Assembly: GCA_949825065.1 (NCBI GenBank)
Contig: OX463842.1
Span: 31,590,582-31,654,581, forward strand
Source of the DNA: Odontocerum albicorne
Lineage: Eukaryota > Arthropoda > Insecta > Trichoptera > Odontoceridae
Direction: 5' to 3'
DNA length: 64,000 nucleotides
Position 1 is the stretch's first letter. Every line of letters starts with the position of its first letter. The notes beneath the pieces were generated by a model. It saw nothing but the letters and a program-made list of their open reading frames with translations, was not told the origin of the DNA and ran no database searches. Positions 55,616 to 64,000 of this stretch are shown here, one piece after another. The position numbers and the translations under genes were made by a program.

Positions 55616-56079
55616 TTATTTAAAAAAAATATGAACAATTTTTTTTTTAATACACATTTTGAAATTTACTGCTCAAGTCATATTTTAATTAATATTATTA
55701 TCATCAATTGAATTAAAGTTCTGAACAAACTTGATATCAAAATCCTTTCATTTCCTTTAATCTTCAAAACTTTTCAGAAGGTCCTTCTTTGAGAGTTTAG
55801 TCTTTACTGTATTGACCCTCTGTTTGGGTAGTTGAATGTCACGTACACGTACACGTAGTTCTCGACTTGCTTACAAAATTATTTCTTAAAACGTGTCCTT
55901 ATACCTATGTATATAATATGAAAATACCTATGTGTATACTATGAAAATATGATTATTTTTTTAAAGTAAGACTCCATTTCCAGAATTGAAAAAATATACA
56001 TTTTTTAAATATATTAAACAATAGCAAAATGCAAACACAAACAAATGTAATGTTTATTTTCACCTCGCAATGTGCCTGG
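55616..56079. other. AT-rich with a short tandem duplication
   Basis: A ~26-bp block with ACCTATGT.TATA.TATGAAAAT occurs twice at 55904-55955. Nothing else recognised. Confidence 0.45.
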
Positions 56080-56275
56080 AGAATCGGAGGATACGTTTCA
56101 AACAAAAAGTGAGATCAGGGCAGCATGGAGAAGTTGGTGATTACAGGAAATGTGAATGGGAGTAGAGGGAGAGGGAGAACCCCTACAAGATGGACTGTGG
56201 TGTGTCGGGAGGGATGAAGGTTAACAGTAAGGCGCAAAGGAGAAGCAAGAAGAATAGAAAGTCCCGACCCTCAGC
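56080..56275 (+). pseudogene. LINE C-terminal basic tail, another type
   Basis: Plus-strand LVITGNVNGSRGRGRTPTRW (about 56130-56192) is the 'G.VEG.R.RGR.P.RW' linker of arthropod LINE C-termini. A frame change follows and coding is lost. It is the only GC-rich stretch nearby. Confidence 0.55.
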
Positions 56276-58129
56276 CATGAAGACCACGACAAGAAAAAAG
56301 ATTGTGTACTTTATTAAATGTTCAATCGAAAACAACTTCTTAGTTTTAAATGGTTTCTTGGTTCAAACGAGAGTTTTTATATTTTTTTCTTTACAGTTTT
56401 AATTTCGTCTCTTTTCCTATTTAACAAATACGTAAAATAATGAATTATGTTAGTGATATTTTTTGTATGCAAATTAATAACTTAAAACAGTTTTTTTCAG
56501 AGTAAACAAGTAAATCTGGAAGGAAGCAATTTTCTCAACTATTTGAATCATTTTGCTTGCTTTTTTTAAAAAGAAATAGAGTTACAAAGGAAGTTTTAAG
56601 TCTAACGGGCATAATAGAGACTGACTCTGGCCTATTAACTTGACGCTAAATCACAGACAGAAGCTCCAAACATTTCTTTAACAACCAAATTGGTACAGGA
56701 TTAAACCATATTGTTTATTTGCGCACGATTTAATAAGTATGCTTAATTCTTAAAAAAAGTGGACAAAAGCTAGAAAACTCAGAATTAACGATGCTATTTG
56801 TCCCTTTGAATTCGGTTTTCGAACGTACAAGACTGGTGAAAGAAATATTAGAACGAATCATGTAAATTGTTTATTGAAAAAATAAGCAAAATTGTTAGAA
56901 TTTAGAGAAAATTTGTATCAATTTGATTATTTCCACAGACATTTTGAAAACTATTCTTAAGCTGCATAGAATTTTCTCTCTCTCTCCTTAATGTTTTACT
57001 TCAATAACAGGTTTTAGTAGTAGCAACTACACTCCTGTAAACTTTAAGAGAAAATAGCCTTTGCTCTCTATGCTATGACGATCTCGATTTCCTATATAAC
57101 TTATCAGAGCGCTAAATATTTATTTCCTTTCTTGGCTCTTGAAATCGAACAAAGCAAAATCCCCTTCGTGACATAGAAAGGAGCTACCTCACTCATTGCA
57201 CATTTCAATGTAGATTTATAAAGGTCGATGAGATATTCCAATTCTAGAGTATCTTGAACTTAACCACACAGTAGAGACTCCCTGATAATTTGACGAAAAA
57301 TATTGAAATAAAACAGTGAGTAACTTTTAAATGTAATTTTTTTTTATATATTGGTACCCTAGGCGCAAAGTCAAATTAAGAAAATAAAAGACAATTATCA
57401 GATAAATATCTATCACCTCACACTAAAATATTTCTAACAGATTTTTTTTAATATAACAGTCTTTATGACATTTGCATAGTAAGAGCTTCAAAAATGTATG
57501 GAGTTATTCCCAATCAACGTTCATAATGCAATTGTTATGAATATACAAAAATTGTGAGCGTATAGTTTTAAACCTCTGTTAATTTTGAATATGTCTCAAG
57601 TTAAATATATTGGAACGAACAAAACTCGCGGATTGCTTGTAAAAAATTAGTTCTGAAAGGAAATGGGGAGCACAAATGACTTAAATAAATGCTCCTTTGT
57701 GTAAAGTCCTTGACAGGTAAATGAAGTCGGTAATAATGAGGACTTGCTGGGAAAAGCATACGGAAAATATTTGATGAAGTAAAACTTGCACAAGCACAAC
57801 CTTTGAGAAGGAGAGTAGTCTGACCTCGCGCTAGTTCTTCCTTTGAAATTCCTCTCGCCTGTGTATGTACACTAATATACCTTACAAGTATATTCTTTGA
57901 TTAAATTCTCAGTATTTTCCAGCAATGAAATTACTTTGTTTTCCCACGCAGTGAAAATTCCACCGCTAAATTCGATTGAGAATGATTAAGATTTTTATTT
58001 ATTTGAGTTTGTATAAAAATACCATGGTTAAACATAAAATGGTTAAATTAAATAACTATTATATATTTCATGTTAAGTATAAAAAACAAATGAAAATTGG
58101 TATCCATTTGGGAGAACTTAAATGTGTTT
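56276..58129. other. AT-rich, nothing recognised
   Basis: CT-rich runs near 56980 only. No gene or element signature. Confidence 0.4.
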
Positions 58130-58930
58130 CATTGTAATTTATTTTTATCAAACACTGTTTATTCCACTTTTTTTTGTGACGGTATAACCCTACCGGTTTC
58201 AAGGCTTTCACCTCATCTTCAGGGGAGCACAAACAAGACTAAATGCTGTTCGAACTGGTACCGATATACTCGTACACGCTTCAACGGTTGGGGGCTGAGG
58301 GGTGAGGAGGCATGGGACGATTTCGGCCAAGAGCGGAGAGATTTTTGGGATATAACTGTTCAACAGATGTTCGGACCGATGTACTGACTTAGAAATTTCT
58401 AGGGCCTCTAATCTGTCCAATTTATTTCCGTTACTACTGATATGTAAGAATTTGGCATCATCGATAGAAAAAATATGGTTTTCACGGTGACAATGATTAG
58501 CCATTTCAGAATAAATTAGAGGATTTGTTAAGGCGGATTTGTGTTCACGAAATCTCTTTTCAAAAGATCTTCCTGTCTTTCCTATATAGAAATTATCATT
58601 CAGCACATAAAAGTTTATACACACCACTGTTGCTAAGTATTCCATTTTTGCCTTTCCCATTAAATAAGAGTTTCCGGGGATTAAAATTAGTGTAAAAAGC
58701 TAGCTTCACGTGACTTGGAATATTTTTGGTTATTTCGTATGATATGTTTTTTATAAATAGGACTTTACTCCATTTATAGGTATGCTTATAGGTGTCGTTA
58801 AAAATATAATCTTTTATAAGTAAAGCCAGCTTTTTACACTAATTTTAATCTCCGATAACTCTTATTTCACGGGAAAGGCAAAAATGGAATACTTAGCAAC
58901 AGTGGTGTGTATAAACTTTTATGTGCTGAC
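58130..58930 (-). mobile_element. Penelope-like element 3' region with inverted 5' segment
   Basis: The 3' terminal block 58135-58240 (minus strand: CTGAAGATGAGG, TTGAAACCGGTAGGGTTATA, GGAATAAACAGTGTTTGATA) follows directly after the coding region. Upstream of the coding part, 58827-58927 is an inverted copy of about 58600-58690 (CAACAGTGGTGTGTATAAAC and TTTTTACACTAATTTTAATC occur in both orientations). The copy thus ends in a ~100-bp inverted duplication with a ~135-bp spacer. Confidence 0.75.
58208..58826 (-). pseudogene. Penelope-like protein, RT end and GIY-YIG endonuclease domain
   Basis: From 58826 the minus strand reads LIKDYIFNDTYKHTYKW, then ISYEITKNIPSHVKLAF, then NSGVYKLLCAE. After a frame break near 58600 it continues NDNFYIGKTGRSFEKRFREHKSAL and NHCHRENHIFSIDDAKFL, ending near 58260. 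YKLLC...FYIGKTGR is the GIY-YIG motif (Y..YIG, Arg downstream) that Penelope-like retroelements carry C-terminal to the RT, where it nicks target DNA. The GIY half, the catalytic Arg region (GRSFEKRF) and the downstream EH are visible. A small deletion breaks the frame between the two Tyr motifs. The RT core is absent. Confidence 0.8.
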
Positions 58931-59190
58931 TGTGAATCGGAGAATCGATGTTCCGAAAGATAATTATTTTGTAATTATATATAATCGCCTTTCCCAACCA
59001 GATAATTTTATTTCTATGACCATGTGATATTTTAGGGATCGGATGGCAAATCCATGTTCTAAAAGAAAGTTTTTTTTATAATATGCAATCACCTATCACA
59101 ACCCGGAAATTTTATTTTTTATAACCACGTATTGTTCTAAGAATCAGACGAAGAATCCATGATCTGGAAGAAAGTTATTTTTTTATAGTT
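58931..59190. repeat. Diverged tandem repeat, ~105-125-bp unit, about 2.4 copies
   Basis: 'GAATC.GA.GA...CCATG.TC..GAAGAAAGTTATTTTTT' and '.CAACC.G.TAATTTTATTT.TATGACCA.GT.ATTTTAG' recur in order at about 58931, 59036 and 59139. Non-coding. Confidence 0.6.
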
Positions 59191-59399
59191 ATTTTTTTGT
59201 AGTCAATCAATCCTCTGTTAGTACGTTTCATCAGGGCTTCTTACTAAGTATTTTTATACACGTATGGAGGGCGGGTATTAAACAAATAAACAGGCCGCAG
59301 TAACCATCTATTAATATGGTACCTACCATCTACAAATGTTTTTCCAATTATCTATTTATTTCCATTTTACGGATAACTTTTTATAATGCCATTTAATTT

Positions 59400-59500
59400 A
59401 TTTTCTATGCACTAGTAATAAATATGTGGCAGAATCTTGGTGACATCTAAAAGTCAACCTGGGTTGTAGGGCCAATGATGATGATAATAAATTTGGGTGG
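59400..59500 (+). pseudogene. LINE 3' end with TGA-rich tail
   Basis: AATCTTGGTGACATCTAAAAG..., TGGGTTGTAGGGCCA followed by ATGATGATGATAAT. The terminal codons and (TGA)n tail are typical of CR1/RTE-like 3' ends in moths and other insects. Confidence 0.5.
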
Positions 59501-60049
59501 TCTTTTCCTAAAAAATATACGATTACTATATTCACATTTAAATGTACTTGAGGAGAGTTTATTCTCTTAACGGCTTTATAAAAAAATGTGTTATAATTCT
59601 ATCACATTATTTTTTTATTACACAAAGAAGCCTATAGCAATCGTTCGAGAATTATTTTAAATATCACATTTTTTACATACGCATAAAAAATAACTGGTTT
59701 GTAATACATATCAGATAAGGTAGGAAAATGTATAAGTATTCAAACCCCATTTAATTACAAACGTTTAGTGTAAATATTGAGATAGATTATATGACAGTGG
59801 TTATCTTTTGCATTAAAATTAATTAAAGATTCGTTTCAAAACAAGGCCGCGTTAAGGGTTGTGTCACAAACATTATATGATTTAATGTTTTATTTAAGAC
59901 ATCAGATACTTAAATCATGAATGTGTTTTTACGATACCGTTATTTATTTTCGTCGCTCGATTTTTTATGAGAATCCAACAAGTTAACAGACCCTACCATT
60001 CTCTCAAGTGCGAGATGTCTTCGTCTTTCGATATTTTGACTTAAAGTAT
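59501..60049. other. AT-rich, nothing recognised
   Basis: No motif seen. Confidence 0.4.
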
Positions 60050-60305
60050 GTTTAATGAATTTTTCATTCGATTGGATACATAACTTAACTAAAGTGTGGG
60101 ACGTGGTAGAAAGGATTGCCTAGTAGATTGACCAATCGTATGTTGAAGTGGGTCCACAAGTAAGTTATCTCATGAGATGGATAGATGACTTTAACCGATT
60201 TGACAGAGAAATGTGGATGAAGAATGGGAGAAATTGAGAAGAGGGGATCCATATGTCCTGTAATTGAATAATAGGGGCTGAAATTATGATGAATAACGAC
60301 AACTT
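60050..60305 (+). pseudogene. LINE 3' end (basic linker to terminal W..L..)
   Basis: GTGGGACGTGGTAGAAAGGA... encodes a GRGRK-type linker, then WMKNGRN and EEGIHMSCN-like end, corresponding to the 'W..LGEAYVQQWT' LINE terminus. The 3' end is TATGATGAATAACGACAA. Stops are present. Confidence 0.5.
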
Positions 60306-60374
60306 ATCCATATTCTAGTGACTCAAAACAAATTTTCTTCTTCCAGTTGTGTTGATTTTAATAATGAAGATTTT

Positions 60375-60695
60375 ATTTAAACCATCATCATTAGTCCGGT
60401 CGACTTCAGTGTTGGATATAAGACTACCCCCTCCTCCACTTTTACCTATTTAGAGAACATTGCTTCCAGATTCTCCTAGCCATTTTTCTGATGTTATACG
60501 ATCATCTTGATAGGAGTCATCCCATGTTTATTTTTCCTTTGTTAGGTTGCCACTCCAGCACTTTCTAGATCAACCTTTCACCAGCTATTCTGAAAATGCG
60601 AGCTGCCCAATTCCACCGCCGGGTGGCGACCTTCTCAGTGACACCTACGATTCTAGTCTGCTGCCTAATTCATTAATTCAGCATAATCAGCATTC
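60375..60695 (-). pseudogene. LINE 3' end, RTE/CR1-like (minus strand)
   Basis: Minus strand: VTEKVATRRWNWAARIFRIAGE (about 60660-60580, the 'I..LKW.WAGHI.R..' block), VLEWQPNKGK (about 60560), an 'RMARRIWKQC' segment (about 60470), then AATGATGATGG at the 3' end. The C-terminal order of the 'WQWAGH...VLEWRP...W.R' family is clear despite stops. Confidence 0.7.
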
Positions 60696-61379
60696 TTACT
60701 TTATGTAAACTAGAACTCATGTATTATTTGCTTTGTAAATATTCTTTAAAGTATGACAATTTAAATCGATAAATGTTTTTTGGAGTATACATAAGTACAT
60801 TCAGATAATACAAGAAGATATTCTGTACACACAGTGTAAAAACCTCATTTTTTTAGTTTCATATGAGAAAATTCAATCTCTCTTTATTTTTAAATGAGTG
60901 TAATGGCAGGCTCGCAACCACCCTTCATATTGACTACCCCTGTATTAAACATATAACACCAGCGTGGCTCTGCTAACAAAAATCTTCTTCGCGTGAAAAT
61001 TTACCCAACCACCTCCATGTATAGTATATTTAAAAGCTCATTTATTCATCCAATCTGAATAAAACAAAAGGGTTATAAGCGTTTTTTTTAATAATTAAAA
61101 TCGTTTTTCCATTAATTCTGCTAGAAAATAGTGAATCCTCTGAATTTATACATACTATAATTTAAAGCCATACTTAATCTTATTGTTTTTCAACAAAAAT
61201 AACGTAAAATATTTTTTTGTTGAACAAATAATATTTTACAAAAACCTTTCTATTGGGTTTCCTAAAAATAAAGGGCCCTTGTTTAAATGAGAGTTAATTT
61301 GGACAATGTTGAGATATAAAAAGTTTCGTTAGGTTTTTCTGAATGAATGTTTTATGATTATAAATCTTGGCACTGATAA

Positions 61380-61560
61380 ACTATTTTCATAATCTGCTCC
61401 GGAACTGATACATACTCGTACATATCGATACTTTTCTTGCAATCTCTCTTTCAACTAGCTCATCACACGTAAACCTACTATCCAGATAACAGAACTCATC
61501 AACCTGCTCCAGTTTCTCTGAGTTAACCCATACATTGCACGCTCTTAATATCACACCCCT
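61380..61560 (-). pseudogene. LINE RT-adjacent fragment (minus strand)
   Basis: Minus strand WVNSEKLEQVDEFCYLDSRF (about 61530-61465), then CDELVEREIARKVSICTSMY, matches the 'LEQV..F.YLGS...' segment downstream of YADD in the same LINE type as 50360-50790. The reading is open for about 45 codons. Confidence 0.65.
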
Positions 61561-64000
61561 TTCTATTTATATAAAACGGTGCTGGGACACGACTGTTTTT
61601 ATTAAACTTTCGTGTGTTTGTACAATAATATTGATGGGATTACCAGTTGAAAGCGATTTTCAATTTTGTAGTAATACAATAAAATAGACTTCCTGTGGTA
61701 GATAATACTTGTATGTATGAGTTTATGGAATCCATCCGCCAACGAAAGATGATTTGAAAGAGAATTCCCTCTAAGTCACAGGCAGTTGTGCGGAGTCATG
61801 CTTCTTTCTGTGTTTATAGAGATCGATTATTGATCAACACAGTCATCATTTTCATGATGATCCAGTGGCGTCATCTGACATTGACCGCTCGCGATGTCTC
61901 TTTCATTTTAGCTCTTACCCAGTTAGTATCATGGACAACCTCTCCCATCCGGAATTAGAATAGCTACTTCTTGAAAAAAAATCCACATGTGATCACTTTT
62001 TAAAATACATGTTTTTTCACTTTATTAATAACAACTTTTTATTAGTTCATTGGTGAAACTATGCCTCTTTGCCATTCCTTCAAAATTATTTTTCCATTGC
62101 CATTTTCTCTCACGTTACGCCTTTCATTTTACGTATTTCATCCACTTTTAGATCACTTTCTGTACCCTGTAAATATTTTCTGGTAGCACTACTTACGTTC
62201 AAATACTGCCTAAATATCCTCCTCAAACCCACTTTAATGATTTTTTAATGTATAAATATGTAACACTATTTTCAAGTATTTGCTTTCTCCCAAATATTAA
62301 TTTTTAACTTTGTATAAATAATGCATAGTAATAATTAGTGGTAGGATCTCACATTGCGTGACGTATTTTAAGGTAGGTATATTTAAATAATATACTCAGT
62401 TGGTTTGTTTCCCAGTCGATATTCCGAGTTGCAAGTTTACTCACATGGTAAAAAATTTCAGGTATAAAATAAAATTTACAACACATATGTTTTCAGAATA
62501 CATTGTTACGGTTTAGAAATGTAATGCGTAATTAAAGTGAATTATTTTGTTTCAAATTTATTTATTACACGTTGTGAGTTTAGAGAGAATTTTAACGAAT
62601 TTATAGTTGGGGAATTAAAATTTAAAAAAAAACTAAACATTTTTCTATGTCACGCGCTTAAGATTATAATTGCCTAAGAAAAAAGAAGTATTAATGTTAA
62701 TCGTAAACTACGAAAACTTTTCTGGTTTCCTCAGTAATAAATAATGTTGGAAATACGGCCATTCATTTCGCCCCACATTTACCGAAGGAAAGGATGAAGC
62801 GGCTCCCTTTTCTAAGGAATTCGGGTTACCGGAACTCGTCTTACAAAGACAAAAGGGTACTTAAGAGCTTGCCGTGATAAACAGAATATTTATTGTGCAT
62901 TATTTCGCGTATATGGTGTGATGATTTGGCAACTAATTTGTCTTTAAGATGAAATTTCGGTGAGTCTAAAAATTTAATAAAAAAATATTTTGTCATTTTT
63001 ATTTAAATGTTTTTATAATTCTAGGCAAGATAACCTAAGTCAGCCGTTTCACTAGGCTCATATCATTTTCTGAGACAGCTGACTTTCACCCGAGAAATTC
63101 ACACATAAACGAACAATGTTGCCACTCATGAAGTTTGTTAACTCTCAGCAAGAAATACGTCGGCACACTTTCATTAAAATGCCCAAAAGCTGGTTATATT
63201 AACATTTAACTCAATCTATTGAAATACTGTGTAATAGCAATGCGATGGTCTCTGTGCCGTAACGTAGCAAATTTAGTGTTAATAAATGTGTTACAAATGG
63301 TGTATTAGTTTATAAAATATTTTCAAGACAAACGAACTTTTATAGTCAGATTTTTATGTCGACAAGCTGATTATTATGGCTAGTTTTGATGAAATACGAC
63401 TGTCAGTCTTTTAACAACATAATTTAGCATTGTTTGGTTACTTTTTTAATGTTGTTGTCTTTTTCTATGGGTGGTATTTTGCATTGTTATTTTTTTTGTC
63501 CATCCATAATCACACAAATGTGAAAAACAACAATGAAGGAAAAACAATCGAAACATCTTATCAGAGATATTATACCCTATGTCGCTGCGATGTGGTTGGA
63601 AAATGTTAATGCACGAGGTCAGGACACCTCTTTGATAATGATTGTTGATGTTTTTGTTCGGATTTTTTTATTTATTTTGATTGTTTAACGCTTTAATTTT
63701 GTTTTTCATGTTTTATCATAATTTACTAGTATTGTATTTTTCAAAACGGTGAGAGATCACCATCAAAATACTCCACATTGTCATTCTTTTGAAGAAATAA
63801 GTGTTATTCATATTCTGAAAGATCGTGGTCACAATTAATAGTCTGCATGAAATAATTCCTTTCGAGCCTCTCCTCCTGCAATTCCTCTCGGTCCTCTAGC
63901 TCGAAGTTTGTGCGAACTGCATATTTTACCTAGTCTAACCGTTTCATGAATGAGCGCCTACTGTTTCTCTGACCAGACGCAACGCTTAGCACTGTCAGTT
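61561..64000. other. Unrecognised, with a possible RT scrap
   Basis: 62045-62110 on the minus strand reads ILKEWQRGIVSPMN, like RT block 'P.EWK.GII.PI', but it is isolated. 62760-62880 is less AT-rich without an open frame. No other gene, element end or exon can be supported to the right edge, including upstream 5' UTR exons of the GTPase gene. Confidence 0.35.

Noticed and set aside
58097..58387. Plus-strand ORF of 96 codons
   Set aside because: It lies antisense to the Penelope terminus and GIY-YIG region.
62045..62110. RT-like ILKEWQRGIVSP on the minus strand
   Set aside because: Too short and isolated to call a LINE fragment with confidence.

Overview
This window looks like a gene-poor piece of an insect nuclear genome, about 70% A+T by eye. 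Nearly all recognisable sequence is transposable-element (TE) debris: tRNA-headed SINEs, 3' ends of non-LTR retrotransposons, mariner, PIF/Harbinger, a Helitron and Penelope-like elements. Several LINE tails, with TGA-rich 3' ends and an 'AYVQQWT'-like C-terminus, resemble those common in Lepidoptera. I treat Lepidoptera as a plausible guess, not a result.

I can support only one host gene. It is a Ras-superfamily small GTPase (RERG/RASL-like) on the minus strand. Its first coding exon is at 40548-40691 (P-loop) and its second at 9199-9335 (switch I and DTAGQ). The exon phases match and are separated by a roughly 31.2 kb intron packed with TEs. The remaining 3' exons appear to lie left of the window.

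Layout. 1-9 kb: minisatellites, SINEs and LINE tails. 9.2 kb: GTPase exon 2. 10-20 kb: degenerate LINEs, a 27-bp palindrome made of a Penelope terminus, and a 12-copy 46-bp minisatellite. 20.46-22.65 kb: a PIF/Harbinger element with TTA target duplication, whose transposase and MADF genes are antisense and lie in each other's introns. 24.3-26.3 kb: a ~95-bp tandem array interrupted by a fold-back mariner and by a TIR element. 29.9-32.0 kb: a Helitron with two 5' ends and repeated helicase fragments. 34.4-37.9 kb: a decayed DNA transposon with a DUF7869-like transposase. It split a SINE, which lets the 3-bp TTA target duplication be read directly. 40.5 kb: GTPase exon 1. 41-64 kb: SINEs, LINE tails, Penelope termini (one copy encodes a GIY-YIG domain), a mariner copy, and long AT-rich stretches where I recognise nothing.

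Apart from the GTPase exons, no coding sequence looks intact. The TE genes carry frameshifts, stops, deletions or lost catalytic residues. The points most worth a second look are the interlocked Harbinger genes, the TTA-targeting transposon, several perfect palindromes with 1-5 nt loops, the structured Penelope termini, and a strongly over-represented octamer (TACTCGTA/TACGAGTA). I saw no CRISPR array, rRNA or convincing functional tRNA gene.
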